The notes beneath the pieces were generated by a model. The model was not told where the DNA came from and made no database searches. It worked only from the letters and a program-made list of their open reading frames with translations. Positions 1-9,338 of a stretch of 50,060 nucleotides of DNA are shown one piece after another. Position 1 is the first letter of the stretch. Each line of letters begins with the position of its first letter. Both the position numbers and the translations under genes were made by a program. Source of the stretch: Thermoanaerobaculia bacterium (GTDB lineage: Bacteria > Acidobacteriota > Thermoanaerobaculia > JALWYX01); NCBI GenBank assembly GCA_027078415.1, contig JALWYX010000046.1:1-50060 (forward strand), read 5' to 3'.

Positions 1-425
1 TTTAGAAAAATTTTAAAATCGGGATTTATACCGGATAAATAAGTGGATGTGCTTTTTATGAAAAAAGAGATCTCTTCTTTTTCACTCTCGGCTATATACG
101 GCCATTCTACCGAAACTATAGAAGCGTTGCTCTGTATACCTTTCTCTTTTTGCTCCAACTCAGATATGAAGGTATTTAGATTGTTTTTTAAATCTTTTGT
201 CGATATATATACAGGAGAAATTAAAGAACCGCTACTAATCTGGTGCTGCGTTAAGGGCAATTCTATATATAAAGATTTAGGCAGAGGAGAATTTAATTTG
301 ACAAAATCTACAGCGTTTTCAAGATCACTAAAGGAAAATCCTAAACACGGTTTGCACTCTTTAAGGGCGAATGCTAGAGTAGGGAAAAGTATAATAGTTA
401 GAACTATGACAAATTTTTTTATCAT
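1..425 (-). CDS. Putative exported protein, partial (3' end lies left of the window)
   Basis: An uninterrupted minus-strand reading frame of 141 codons begins at ATG 425 (GTG at 428 is an in-frame alternative) and runs off the left edge. The first 20 residues form a clear Sec signal peptide: MIKK, a hydrophobic core, and an LAFA cleavage site. The mature protein begins LKECKPC, which contains a CxxC pair, and continues as an ordinary mixed-composition protein with no domain I recognise. Only 46 bases separate it from the divergent oxidoreductase gene, so both must be transcribed from overlapping control sequences. The opposite strand is also open here (43-441), but that translation has no signal peptide or sensible composition and is the shadow. 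Function unknown; I am confident in the gene, not in any role. Confidence 0.8.
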   Translation of the reverse strand, partial: MIKKFVIVLTIILFPTLAFALKECKPCLGFSFSDLENAVDFVKLNSPLPKSLYIELPLTQHQISSGSLISPVYISTKDLKNNLNTFISELEQKEKGIQSNASIVSVEWPYIAESEKEEISFFIKSTSTYLSGINPDFKIFL

Positions 426-471
426 CACTTTATTAGGATAACATAAGCTATTTTTAGGTGAGGAGGTTTTT

Positions 472-1641
472 ATGGAAAAGAGGTTTAAAGTAGTTGTAGC
501 AGGAGCAGGAGGGATAGGTGCAGCTGTAGCCCTTTTGCTTAGGGAATGGGGAGACTTCTTTGTAGATATCTATCTGGGAGACAGATCGATAGATATTGCC
601 AAAGAGGCAGTTAGATGGGTAGTGGATGCTTCTCCTCATATTCCTGGCATTGTAGAACCTTTCCTACTTGCAGAGACTGGGTTCAACGAGGAATTTGTTA
701 AAGTATTAGAGATAGGTGAAGTAGTACTGGATTGTTTACCAGGTTCGCAAGCTCCCAGAATTGCTAAAGCTGCAAGAGAGTTTAATCTACACTACGCTAA
801 CCTTACAGAGTACGTTGTTAAAAATAGAGAAGTTATGGAAATAGCCAAGGGTGCAGATACAGGGTTTATTTTGCAAACGGGATTGGCTCCAGGATATATA
901 AACGTTTTAGGTCATAAACTTTTCTTGGATTTTTGTAATACCTTTGGAGTAGAAAAGGTAGAATCTCTTAAAATGAGAGTGGGAGCTCTTAGTAGAAACG
1001 CTTTTCCTCCAACTTACTATGGTTTTACCTGGTCTCCAGTAGGAGTTGCAACGGAGTACCTTGAGGATGCTGTAGTGATACGTAATTGGAAACAAACCTA
1101 TCTAGCCTCTCTTACAGAGATAGAAAGGGTTATAATTCTCGGTTCAGAGTATGAAGAAGGTTTGACTTCAGGAGGTGCTGCTGATCTCCCTTACGCGCTT
1201 GAAGGAAAAGTGAAAAACTTAGATTATAAAACTCTGCGCCACCCCGGGCATTTTGGATGGGTTAAAAAAGTTATCGAAAGTATTCCAGCTCAGAAAAACA
1301 AAGTTAAAGAACTTCAAAGAATTATGGAAAAAGAGATACCCGCTGTAGAGGACGACCAAGTGGTTATATTTTCAGCTGCTGAAGGGACGGATAAAAACGG
1401 TATAAGACGCAGGATAGAGCATTCTAAGATAGTACCTCCTATAAAAATAGGATCTGCATATCTACGTGCTATCCAAGTAACAACTGCGGCGGGGATAGCT
1501 GAGTGCTGTAGAATGTTACTGTTGGATAATCTAAAAGGGGTTATATTACAAAGCCAGATAGATCCAGACCGTTTTCTAAATGGACCGTTTATAAAGAGAG
1601 GGTATCGCCACAGAGCTGTAGACTTTGAACCTCTTGTTTAG
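472..1641 (+). CDS. Saccharopine dehydrogenase-family NAD(P)-dependent oxidoreductase
   Basis: A 389-residue protein opening with a Rossmann dinucleotide-binding strand and the loop GAGGIGAAVA (about residues 11-20), followed by a charged loop and a second half typical of the saccharopine dehydrogenase/reductase family (GLAPGYINVLGH near residue 138, where the family carries its substrate-binding segment). The family reduces or oxidises imine-linked amino-acid conjugates such as saccharopine or carboxynorspermidine; the exact substrate cannot be read from the sequence. There is no signal peptide, so it should be cytoplasmic. The start is fixed by a strong AGGAGGT ribosome-binding site at 461-467. 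It is followed after 37 bases by a small lipoprotein gene and is not clearly part of the downstream operon. Confidence 0.8.
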   Translation: MEKRFKVVVAGAGGIGAAVALLLREWGDFFVDIYLGDRSIDIAKEAVRWVVDASPHIPGIVEPFLLAETGFNEEFVKVLEIGEVVLDCLPGSQAPRIAKAAREFNLHYANLTEYVVKNREVMEIAKGADTGFILQTGLAPGYINVLGHKLFLDFCNTFGVEKVESLKMRVGALSRNAFPPTYYGFTWSPVGVATEYLEDAVVIRNWKQTYLASLTEIERVIILGSEYEEGLTSGGAADLPYALEGKVKNLDYKTLRHPGHFGWVKKVIESIPAQKNKVKELQRIMEKEIPAVEDDQVVIFSAAEGTDKNGIRRRIEHSKIVPPIKIGSAYLRAIQVTTAAGIAECCRMLLLDNLKGVILQSQIDPDRFLNGPFIKRGYRHRAVDFEPLV

Positions 1642-1678
1642 GTCCCAATTAGGATAAAATCTAAGTATGGGGAATTTT

Positions 1679-1993
1679 ATGAAATTAAAAAAAAGTATTT
1701 TTATTGTTCTAACAACCGTTTTATTTCTATCGTGTAAACCAAGTAAAGAAGCGTGCCAATCCCTTTTCCCTGTGGAAGTACCTAAGCATAAAATAGAAGT
1801 GATTAAGAAAAATAGTTGGAGATGCGAAGTTACCGTTGATAATAGTATCTTCTCTGTGGAAGCACTATTTGAAAAAGGTGATTGGAGAAGAGGAGCTCTA
1901 TTTGTAAATGGTAAAGAAGTATCGCTAGATGCCTTTATAGTAAAATTTAAGTGGGCATCTGGTAAGAAAAAGATAAAGGACCTTTTGCAGTGA
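1679..1993 (+). CDS. Small putative lipoprotein
   Basis: A 104-residue protein with a positively charged start (MKLKKS), a hydrophobic stretch and a Cys at residue 19 in the context LFLSC, a slightly non-canonical lipobox, so probably a lipoprotein. The rest is basic and short, with two further cysteines (CQSLF and WRCEV contexts) that could pair. I prefer ATG 1679 over the in-frame ATG 1667 because GGGGA at 1669-1673 sits at ribosome-binding distance from 1679 and the shorter form gives a cleaner signal peptide. The stop codon overlaps the GTG start of the nfeD gene, which indicates translational coupling. No family recognised. Confidence 0.65.
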   Translation: MKLKKSIFIVLTTVLFLSCKPSKEACQSLFPVEVPKHKIEVIKKNSWRCEVTVDNSIFSVEALFEKGDWRRGALFVNGKEVSLDAFIVKFKWASGKKKIKDLLQ

Positions 1994-3291
1994 TAAGGGG
2001 TAGACGGTTTCTTTTCCTTTTTTACAGTTTAATTGTAGGCACTTTTCTGTACGCTCAGGAAGTGGTTGTTGCTAGATGGCAAGGTGCTATAACCCCGGTC
2101 ACGGTGGAGTTTATACTCGATAAGCTCAAGAATATCAACTATATGCACGATGATAGCACTATCTTTATTCTAGAACTAGATACTCCAGGAGGTCTTCTTG
2201 AATCTACACGTGAGATAGCTAAGAGTTTTCTCAATTCAAAAACTCCTATAGTTGTGTATGTAGCCCCGAGTGGAGCTAGAGCCGCTTCTGCAGGTTTCTT
2301 CCTTCTACAAGCTGCTCATGTAGCTGTTATGGCTCCTGGTACTAACACAGGTGCTGCTCATCCTGTAACTGTAGGAGGCGAGGAAAATAAACAATCTAAA
2401 GAGCTGAAAAAAAAGATAGAAGAGGATACAGCTGCTTATATAAGAGCTATAGCTAAAAAAAGAAAACGTAACGTGGAACTCGCGGAAAAAGTTGTTCTTG
2501 AAAGTTTGTCATTTACAGAAGAGGAAGCTTTAGATAAAAATCTTATAGACTTTATTGCTAAAGATTATCTGGAGTTGTTAAAAGAATTAGAAAAAAGAGC
2601 AGAGAGTCTGGAATTTGCAATATTTAAAGAGGCTACCGAGCTTCCTAGAAGAGTTGTAGAGCCTACAGTATGGCAAAAGTTTTTGGCTGTTATATCAAAC
2701 CCTAATATAGCGTATCTACTACTTAGCTTAGGTATGCTTGGTATTATGGTAGAACTCTACAACCCTGGAGCTATATTACCAGGAGTTGTAGGATCTATAG
2801 CGCTTTTGCTTTCCCTTTACTCGCTTTCCGTTTTGCCTATAAACTACGTGGCTTTAGCACTTATATTTTTAGCTTTTATATTCTTCGCACTGGAGATAAA
2901 AATAACAAGCTTCGGCTTACTGGGTACAGCTGGCGTTGTAAGTTTCGTACTAGGATCACTTATGCTTATACGTTCCCCAGACCCTGCTATGCAAATAAGT
3001 AAATTCCTTATAGGAAGTATAACTGTAGCTTTGGTAATAATAGGAGTTTTCCTGGTAGTAATCATAGTACGTGTACACACGAAACCTGTTGTTACAGGTA
3101 TCGAGGGTTTGATCGGAAAGGAAGGAGAAGTTATAAGATCGATCACTCCGGAAGAGGAAGGAAAAGTTTTTGTCCATGGAGAGATATGGTTTGCGGAATC
3201 TTCTCGTGAGATAGAGAAAGGCAAAAAAGTAAAAGTTGTAGCCGTTAAAGGATCGAGGGTTATAGTTGAACCTGTAGAAGAAAGGAGGTAA
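1990..3291 (+). CDS. nfeD: NfeD-family membrane serine protease (long form)
   Basis: A 433-residue long-form NfeD protein. Residues 1-22 are a signal peptide ending in YAQ. Residues 25-200 are a ClpP-like protease domain with the LDTPGG oxyanion-type motif (about 63-68) and the nucleophile region APSGARAASAG, where Ser100 is the expected nucleophile; a lysine in the KKK run near 141 would complete the Ser-Lys dyad known from this family. Several transmembrane segments follow (about 235-355), and the C-terminal 70 residues form the NfeD OB-fold (GLIGKEGEV). The next gene is the stomatin-like slipin that archaeal and bacterial NfeD proteases are known to pair with and can cleave. The GTG start overlaps the preceding stop as GTGA. 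Family assignment is secure; the physiological target is not known. Confidence 0.9.
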   Translation: MIRGRRFLFLFYSLIVGTFLYAQEVVVARWQGAITPVTVEFILDKLKNINYMHDDSTIFILELDTPGGLLESTREIAKSFLNSKTPIVVYVAPSGARAASAGFFLLQAAHVAVMAPGTNTGAAHPVTVGGEENKQSKELKKKIEEDTAAYIRAIAKKRKRNVELAEKVVLESLSFTEEEALDKNLIDFIAKDYLELLKELEKRAESLEFAIFKEATELPRRVVEPTVWQKFLAVISNPNIAYLLLSLGMLGIMVELYNPGAILPGVVGSIALLLSLYSLSVLPINYVALALIFLAFIFFALEIKITSFGLLGTAGVVSFVLGSLMLIRSPDPAMQISKFLIGSITVALVIIGVFLVVIIVRVHTKPVVTGIEGLIGKEGEVIRSITPEEEGKVFVHGEIWFAESSREIEKGKKVKVVAVKGSRVIVEPVEERR

Positions 3292-3294
3292 TTG

Positions 3295-4065
3295 ATGGAG
3301 ATTTTAGGGGGGTTCTTGTGTCCGTTTATAGGGTTTATCCTTTTCTATCTGTTTGCAAGTTTAAGAATAGTGACCGAGTATGAAAGGTTGGTTGTATTCA
3401 GGTTAGGTAGATTGGTTGGTAGACCGTTTGGTCCAGGTATCACATTTGTGTGGCTAGGGATAGATAAAGCTTTTAAAGTTTCTCTAAGAACCGTTGTTCT
3501 TGACGTTCCTCCCCAAGATATTATTACCAAGGATAACGTTTCTGTAAAAGTTAACGCGGTTGTGTATTTTAGGGTAGTAGATCCGCTTAGAGCAGTTACC
3601 GAGGTGGAGAATTACCTTTTTGCTACAAGTCAGTTGGCTCAAACTACTCTTAGATCTGTTTTGGGGCAAGTTGAACTTGATGAGCTTTTGGCAGAGCGTG
3701 AAAAATTAAACGAGCAACTACAATCGATAATAGATCTTCATACAGATCCATGGGGTGTAAAAGTTTCTATGGTTGAGATAAAACATATAGATCTTCCTCA
3801 AGAGATGCAGAGAGCTATGGCACGACAAGCAGAGGCAGAAAGAGAAAAAAGAGCAAAAATTATACACGCTGAGGGTGAATATCAAGCTTCAAAAACTCTT
3901 GCCGAAGCAGCAGAAGTTTTGGCACGCAATCCTATTACCTTACAGCTGCGCTATCTGCAAACTCTTATAGAGGTTGCAGCTGAACAAAATTCAACTATAA
4001 TATTCCCTGTACCTATAGAACTTTTAAAAACTTTGATAAATGGTGAGGTGAACCGTGATAAGTAA
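3295..4065 (+). CDS. Slipin, SPFH/stomatin-domain membrane protein
   Basis: A 256-residue slipin. An N-terminal hydrophobic hairpin (about residues 5-25) is followed by the SPFH domain ([33 protein letters not shown]) and an Ala/Glu-rich coiled coil ([18 protein letters not shown]), all diagnostic of prokaryotic stomatins that organise oligomeric membrane microdomains. Its gene directly follows nfeD, its usual operon partner. ATG 3295 is chosen over TTG 3292 because the AGGAGG at 3283-3288 is then six bases away. The end overlaps the start of the next gene by 11 bases. Confidence 0.93.
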   Translation: MEILGGFLCPFIGFILFYLFASLRIVTEYERLVVFRLGRLVGRPFGPGITFVWLGIDKAFKVSLRTVVLDVPPQDIITKDNVSVKVNAVVYFRVVDPLRAVTEVENYLFATSQLAQTTLRSVLGQVELDELLAEREKLNEQLQSIIDLHTDPWGVKVSMVEIKHIDLPQEMQRAMARQAEAEREKRAKIIHAEGEYQASKTLAEAAEVLARNPITLQLRYLQTLIEVAAEQNSTIIFPVPIELLKTLINGEVNRDK

Positions 4066-5224
4066 AAAGTGGATAGCTCTTATCGTACTTTTTGTAACGT
4101 TATCTCTCGAAGCGCAGGTATGGCGTGGACGTGGACGGATAAGAGGTGAAGTTACAGACGAAAATGGAAAACCTATAGAGGGTGCCAAAATTACTCTTAT
4201 CCTTATAAGGGAAAATGCAGGACCAGATCCTATATATACCAACAAAAAGGGTCGCTGGTCCTACCTAGGTCTTGTCCAAGGTGAGTGGAAAGTAGTTATA
4301 GAGAAAGATGGATATTATCCAAGCGAAGGTATAGTACAGGTTCAAGAGTACGGGGCGGGACCTAACATAAAAACCAAGCTTGTAAAAGCTTCAGCGCTAG
4401 ATACCGGGGAGTTCCAGCAAGAAGTTGGAAAAGCTGATGAACTTTTATCTGCAGGGGAGTACGAGAAAGCGATAGAGAAGTACAACGCAGCTCTGCAGAT
4501 GTTAGATAATAATGATCCTAGGGCTAAAGTTATATACCCCCAAGTTTATAGAAATATAGGAGTAGCGTACGTTTACATGAAAAGCTACGATAAAGCAAGA
4601 GAATATTTCAATAAAGCTTTAGAAATGGTGGACAAGAACGATCCTAAAATGAGTAAACTTATAACATCTATTTACCAAAATATCGCTACTACCTATCTAG
4701 AAGAGAAGAAATATAAAGAAGCTCGAAGTTTTCTAGAAAAAACTTTGGAAGGAATTGATCCTCTTTATCAAGTTCCGATAAAAAATACTATAGCTCTCAC
4801 TTATCATGAAGAGGGTAATACCGAGAAAGCAATAGAAATTCTAAAAGGGATAGTTGATACAGATCCTTCGCAAGTTGACTCTATAGAACTGCTAATACAG
4901 TTTCTAGTGGATACGGGCAAAGAAGAAGAAGCTGAACAATACGTAGCGTTGCTTCCAAAGGCTTCAGATCTTGATCCTAACGCTATTTTGAATATAGGCA
5001 TTAAATACTATAATGAGGGCAAAATGGAGAAGGCTCTTGAGATGTTTAACGAGGCTATCAAGAGAGTTCCGGATAAAGCTGACCCATACTATTACAGAGG
5101 TCTGTGTCATATGAGAATGCAAAAAAACAGTGAGGCTAAAAAAGATTTCCAGAAATTTTTAGAGCTGGCTCCAGATCACCCAAAAGCTTCTGAAGCACGA
5201 GAATTTTTAAAGTATATCAAGTGA
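4055..5224 (+). CDS. Exported protein with carboxypeptidase-regulatory-like domain and TPR repeats
   Basis: A 389-residue secreted protein. Residues 1-20 form a signal peptide (core [15 protein letters not shown]). Residues 27-105 form a carboxypeptidase-regulatory-like beta-sandwich ([16 protein letters not shown], then [13 protein letters not shown]), the same kind of module as at the N-terminus of the TonB receptor further on. From about residue 125 to the end there are at least five TPR repeats ([36 protein letters not shown]). It probably acts as a periplasmic scaffold. It overlaps the slipin gene, its GTG start is translationally coupled, and its stop overlaps the GTG of the first sulfatase-like gene. 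Precise role unknown. Confidence 0.85.
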   Translation: MISKKWIALIVLFVTLSLEAQVWRGRGRIRGEVTDENGKPIEGAKITLILIRENAGPDPIYTNKKGRWSYLGLVQGEWKVVIEKDGYYPSEGIVQVQEYGAGPNIKTKLVKASALDTGEFQQEVGKADELLSAGEYEKAIEKYNAALQMLDNNDPRAKVIYPQVYRNIGVAYVYMKSYDKAREYFNKALEMVDKNDPKMSKLITSIYQNIATTYLEEKKYKEARSFLEKTLEGIDPLYQVPIKNTIALTYHEEGNTEKAIEILKGIVDTDPSQVDSIELLIQFLVDTGKEEEAEQYVALLPKASDLDPNAILNIGIKYYNEGKMEKALEMFNEAIKRVPDKADPYYYRGLCHMRMQKNSEAKKDFQKFLELAPDHPKASEAREFLKYIK

Positions 5225-7203
5225 AGAAACAGTTTCTATTTAAAGTGAGAAGGAGGAGGGGATCCCTCCTCCTTTTTTTCTCTGTTTTTCAATTGGCATG
5301 TGTAGGTAAAAGTGATAACGTTCGAAACGTTATATTGGTTACAGTTGATACTTTACGCTCAGATTACGTGGGTTTTATAAATCCCCAACGTCCTACTCCT
5401 AACCTGGATAGAATAGCTGAAAAATCTCTTGTATATCCCAACTGTTACGCAACTTCTCCTATGACTTTACCTTCTCACGCTTCCATACTTACAGGTTTGT
5501 ATCCGTATCAACACGGTGTTCGAGATAATTTTGGCTTTAGATTGGAGGATAAAAAAACAGTAGCATCTATATTGCAAGCAAAAGGGTTTAAAACAGCAGC
5601 TTTTATATCTGCATTTCCACTTGATAAAAGATTCGGTTTAAATAAAGGTTTTTCTGTATATGACGATAACTTTCCACTGGTGAAAACGGGAATAGTTGTA
5701 GCTGAACGAAGCGGTGCGAAAACAGTAAAAAACGCTCTTGATTGGTGGAACAATAACGTGAGCGATTCTCCAATATTTCTATGGATACACCTCTTTGAGC
5801 CTCATGCACCTTACAAACCTCCGAAAGGGTTTGTAAATAAAGATAATTACTACGGTGAAGTACTTGCAGCAGATTTTTACCTAAAACCTGTCATAGATAT
5901 AGTGCTATCAAGAGATGACACCGCTTTTATATTTACGTCTGATCATGGTGAAGGGCTTGGAGAAAAAGGAGAATTAACTCACGGTTTATTTGCTTATCAA
6001 TACGCTATTAAAGTTCCTCTTTTGATATACTCACCCTCTTTGAAACCTTTAGTTATTGAAAGTAACGTTTCACATGTAGATATATTACCGTCTGTTCTCT
6101 ATTTGGTAGGAGTAGAGACTGATTACAACTACAGTGGAGTTAATATAGTGAATACTTTTGATAGTAAACGAGTTTTATATTTTGAAGCGCTTAACGCTTT
6201 TTTTAGCCGTGGTTGGGCACCTCTGAGAGGGGTAGTTGAAGACAAGTGGAAATATATAGAACTGCCAAAACCTGAGCTTTATAACGTTGCCGAAGATCCT
6301 AAAGAGAACCACAATGTTGTTAATAGATACAAGAAGATAGTAAAAGCCTTGAGAGAACATTTGCCAAAAGAAGATGATCTTAAAACAGGTTCGTTCTCTT
6401 TTAGAGGTGACGTAAGAAGCACCTTAGAATCTCTAGGGTATTTAACTAGGAGTGTAAAGAGTCCCTCTTTGGTTGACCCTAAGGATATGATACCTTTTGT
6501 CCAGAAGCTGCACGATGCTATAAATCTTTATTCACATAGAAAATATGAAAAAGCTCTTGAAGTGACCTTAGATATTCTTAGGAGAGTACCAACATTCTTT
6601 GAAGCTTGTAAATACGCTAATCTCGCTGCAAGAACGTTAGGTAAGACTGGTGAATCTGTAGAGGTTCTCCAAAATTGTATTAAGGCAGGCGTTAACCACC
6701 CTGAAATATATAGAATGTTAGCACTCACTTACGCAGAAATTGGTCAATTTAAGAGAGCTTTGGAAGTACTGCAACTGTCTACCGACGATAGCTTAGAGTA
6801 CAGTAAAGTTAAAGCTAAAATCTTACTTGAACTTGACTATAAAAAGGTGTTACGCCAAATTGACGATCTTATTTTTCTAGAACCTTACGATCCAGAACTT
6901 TACCTTATAAAGGCGTTGGCTATTGCCAAAAAAGGTGATGTACAGCTGGCTGCCGAAGAGCTTGTGAAGGCTAAAGATAAGATCGGTACCCTTACTCCCG
7001 AAGGATGGAATACTTTAGGAGCGTTATATGTACAGATGGGGAATTTAGAAAAATCTATAGAATTTTTCAAAAAAGCTTTGGAAATGAACCCTTACTTTGC
7101 TGACGCCTACTACAACCTGGCTGTTGTTTATAGGAAAAAGGGAGATACTCAGAAAGCTTATGAATATTTAAAAAAATATAGTAACTTTAAGGGAAGATTA
7201 TGA
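5221..7203 (+). CDS. Sulfatase-like hydrolase with TPR tail, lipoprotein (paralogue 1)
   Basis: A 660-residue alkaline-phosphatase-superfamily protein. Residues 1-27 read as a lipoprotein signal (KVRRRRG, a hydrophobic core, QLAC with Cys27). The sulfatase-like domain spans about 35-380: VTVDTLRSD (metal-ligand Asp43), the nucleophile segment TLPSH (Thr82), FEPHAPY, and SDHGEGLG near 240. TPR repeats fill about 430-650. The classical Cys/Ser-x-Pro-Ser-Arg formylglycine motif is absent: Thr replaces Cys and His replaces Arg, so a phosphodiesterase or phosphotransferase activity is as plausible as a sulfatase. The GTG start overlaps the preceding stop. Codons 10-20 coincide with a perfect terminator hairpin (5250-5279). 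A start after the hairpin would remove the signal peptide that both paralogues keep, so I retain GTG 5221. Confidence 0.82.
   Translation: MKKQFLFKVRRRRGSLLLFFSVFQLACVGKSDNVRNVILVTVDTLRSDYVGFINPQRPTPNLDRIAEKSLVYPNCYATSPMTLPSHASILTGLYPYQHGVRDNFGFRLEDKKTVASILQAKGFKTAAFISAFPLDKRFGLNKGFSVYDDNFPLVKTGIVVAERSGAKTVKNALDWWNNNVSDSPIFLWIHLFEPHAPYKPPKGFVNKDNYYGEVLAADFYLKPVIDIVLSRDDTAFIFTSDHGEGLGEKGELTHGLFAYQYAIKVPLLIYSPSLKPLVIESNVSHVDILPSVLYLVGVETDYNYSGVNIVNTFDSKRVLYFEALNAFFSRGWAPLRGVVEDKWKYIELPKPELYNVAEDPKENHNVVNRYKKIVKALREHLPKEDDLKTGSFSFRGDVRSTLESLGYLTRSVKSPSLVDPKDMIPFVQKLHDAINLYSHRKYEKALEVTLDILRRVPTFFEACKYANLAARTLGKTGESVEVLQNCIKAGVNHPEIYRMLALTYAEIGQFKRALEVLQLSTDDSLEYSKVKAKILLELDYKKVLRQIDDLIFLEPYDPELYLIKALAIAKKGDVQLAAEELVKAKDKIGTLTPEGWNTLGALYVQMGNLEKSIEFFKKALEMNPYFADAYYNLAVVYRKKGDTQKAYEYLKKYSNFKGRL
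5250..5279 (+). terminator. Perfect intrinsic-terminator hairpin inside a coding sequence
   Basis: AAGGAGGAGGG (5250-5260), loop GAT, and CCCTCCTCCTT (5264-5274) form an 11-bp perfect stem, and the T-tract runs from 5273 to 5279. This is the standard form of a Rho-independent terminator. It lies 26 bases downstream of the previous gene's stop and inside the signal-peptide codons of the sulfatase-like gene. The left arm also contains a perfect Shine-Dalgarno-like AAGGAGG that would be hidden in the stem. It either ends the upstream operon or acts as a translation-coupled attenuator. Confidence 0.75.
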
Positions 7204-9338
7204 TGAGGAAGCTATTTATCTTGATTACAATTATTTTTATAAGTGGTTGTTTTCCGGCGAAAGAGGAACTAAAATTCGATAATTCGCATGTGATTTTTAT
7301 TTCTATAGACACTTTGCGGGCGGATAGACTTAGAATTTATGGTTATAAGCATAACACTTCTCCCCATATAGATTCATTTGCTAAGGATGCTATCTTATTC
7401 AAATGGGCTTTTTCACCTGTTCCTTTAACTTTGCCTGCACACGTTAGCTTATTGTCAGGGTTGTCTGTAAAATCTCATAAAGTGCTGGATAATATAGGGT
7501 ACGTTCCATCTAAAGATATCAAATTCATTCAGCAATATTTGGCAGAACAAGGGTATGAAACTTGGGCAGCTATTTCTTCTTTTATATTACGAAAAGAAAC
7601 TGGGATCGCTAGAGGATTTTCTCGATACGAGGATAGTATAATACGTGAAAGTAATAAAGTGCTATCTGCTAGTCAAAGAAACGGATTTGAAACTTTAAAA
7701 ATAGTACAGGAATGGCTAAACGATAAAGTTCCAGAGAAACTTTTTCTCTTTTTCCATATATACGAACCCCATTCTCCCTATACTCCTCCAAGAAAGTTTG
7801 ATAGATTTAACGATCTTTACGATGGAGAAGTGAGAACCTCAGATGAGATAGTGGGCAAACTTTTTGAGTTGTTGAAAGCTAAAGGTATATACGATAACTC
7901 CATTATAGCTCTTTTTGGGGATCATGGAGAAGGATTGGGAGATCATGGAGAGATCGAGCACGGTGTTTTAATGTATAAAGAAGCTATACATGTACCTTTG
8001 CTTATAAAATTGCCAAATTCATCTTTGGGGGGAAAAACGGTTGAAGCGATAGTTTCGTTGGAAGATTTAACTCCTACGATACTTAGTTTAATTGGTAGCA
8101 AACCTTTATCGTCGATTGACGGTAGGATTATCTTGCCCGATGCTCCTGAGGATAGAGTTTTATTTGGAGTTACTTTCTATCCTCGTATACATTTTGGCTG
8201 GAGCGAAGTGTATAGCGTAGTAGATAACGAATTTCACTATATAGAATTTCCTACACCTGAATTGTACCGTTTTAAGGAAGATAGATACGAAAAGAACAAC
8301 CTGATTACAACAAATAAAAAGGAGTTGTTTGCTCTTAGGGAAAGACTTGCTAAATGGAGATTTCCTTTTGTACCTCCTTCATCTGTAGATCCAGATCTCT
8401 CTGAAGAGCTTGCTGCTCTTGGGTATCTTACAGGAGGAGTAAAAGAGGCTACTTTGGAGGATCCTAGAGATAAAATTCATCTTTTAAATGAGTTAACTAA
8501 AGCTATCAAACTTTATAACCAAAAGAAGTATAAGCAAGCTATAGAAAAATTGGAAAAAATTTTACAGGAGTCTGATACCATAGTAGATGCGTGGGAATAC
8601 CTGGGGCGTTCTTATACTGAAACTTTCAACTTCAAGCAGGCAGAGGAGGCTTTTAAACGTGCACTAGATCTCTCCGGTGGAGCCCCCCATATAGCTTTGA
8701 CATTTGCTAGATTTTATCTCAGATTCAAGATGCCAGATAAAGCTATCCCACTTATAGCAATAGCTGAAACAGCTCTTCCGTCAGAAGCGTATGAACTGTA
8801 CGCGCGTTCCTATTTGGATAGAGGTCAGCTAATTAAAGCAGAAGAATATATAGAAAAAGCTATACAAGAGAATCCTAATAATCCTACTTTCTATTTGCTT
8901 AAAGCTGAGATATACAAAAGGCGAGGTGTCCTTAGTGCAGCACTCAACAGTATAGATAAGGCTTTGGAGTTGAGTGAAGAAAAGGTTCCTGAAGGTGTAT
9001 GGGCAGCTAAAGGAGATATATTAGCACGGATGGAACGGTTTGACGAAGCTGAGAAGTTTTTTGAGAAAGAAGTTCTTTTATATCCACAAACTTTAAATGC
9101 TTACAAAGGCTTGGCTTTTATATACGCTCGTAAAGGAAAAATCGATAAACTGCAAAAACTTATAAACGATATGTTAGCGTATAACGATAATGCATTAGGA
9201 TACATAGAAGCTGCCCGTACTTTATCTGCTTTAGGAGATATACAAGGTGCAAAAAGACTTTTTAATTTGGCTAAAGAAAGGTATCCAGACTCCTATGTAT
9301 GGGAAACTTTCCGTAACAATAAAACTGCTACTAATTAG
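7200..9338 (+). CDS. Sulfatase-like hydrolase with TPR tail, lipoprotein (paralogue 2)
   Basis: A 712-residue paralogue of the preceding gene. It has a lipoprotein signal peptide with a good lipobox (FISGC, Cys17). The sulfatase-like core has ISIDTLRADR (about 35-43), the nucleophile segment TLPAH (Thr77), YEPHSPYTPP and GDHGEGLGDHGEIEHG. The linker ELAALGYLTGG (about 402-412) marks the junction to six or so TPR repeats. As in its neighbours, the formylglycine Cys and the following Arg are replaced by Thr and His. The ATG overlaps the preceding TGA (ATGA), so the genes are translationally coupled; ATG 7203 is an alternative start that changes nothing. It probably sits on the periplasmic side of a membrane and modifies a phosphate- or sulfate-bearing envelope substrate, which is an inference. 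Confidence 0.82.
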   Translation: MMRKLFILITIIFISGCFPAKEELKFDNSHVIFISIDTLRADRLRIYGYKHNTSPHIDSFAKDAILFKWAFSPVPLTLPAHVSLLSGLSVKSHKVLDNIGYVPSKDIKFIQQYLAEQGYETWAAISSFILRKETGIARGFSRYEDSIIRESNKVLSASQRNGFETLKIVQEWLNDKVPEKLFLFFHIYEPHSPYTPPRKFDRFNDLYDGEVRTSDEIVGKLFELLKAKGIYDNSIIALFGDHGEGLGDHGEIEHGVLMYKEAIHVPLLIKLPNSSLGGKTVEAIVSLEDLTPTILSLIGSKPLSSIDGRIILPDAPEDRVLFGVTFYPRIHFGWSEVYSVVDNEFHYIEFPTPELYRFKEDRYEKNNLITTNKKELFALRERLAKWRFPFVPPSSVDPDLSEELAALGYLTGGVKEATLEDPRDKIHLLNELTKAIKLYNQKKYKQAIEKLEKILQESDTIVDAWEYLGRSYTETFNFKQAEEAFKRALDLSGGAPHIALTFARFYLRFKMPDKAIPLIAIAETALPSEAYELYARSYLDRGQLIKAEEYIEKAIQENPNNPTFYLLKAEIYKRRGVLSAALNSIDKALELSEEKVPEGVWAAKGDILARMERFDEAEKFFEKEVLLYPQTLNAYKGLAFIYARKGKIDKLQKLINDMLAYNDNALGYIEAARTLSALGDIQGAKRLFNLAKERYPDSYVWETFRNNKTATN

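Noticed and set aside
43-441. Plus-strand open frame of 132 codons
   Set aside because: The opposite strand encodes a protein with a clear signal peptide over the same bases; the plus translation has no recognisable feature and no ribosome-binding site.
1667-1678. ATG 1667 as start of the small lipoprotein
   Set aside because: The GGGGA there serves as the ribosome-binding site for ATG 1679, and the shorter form gives a proper signal peptide.
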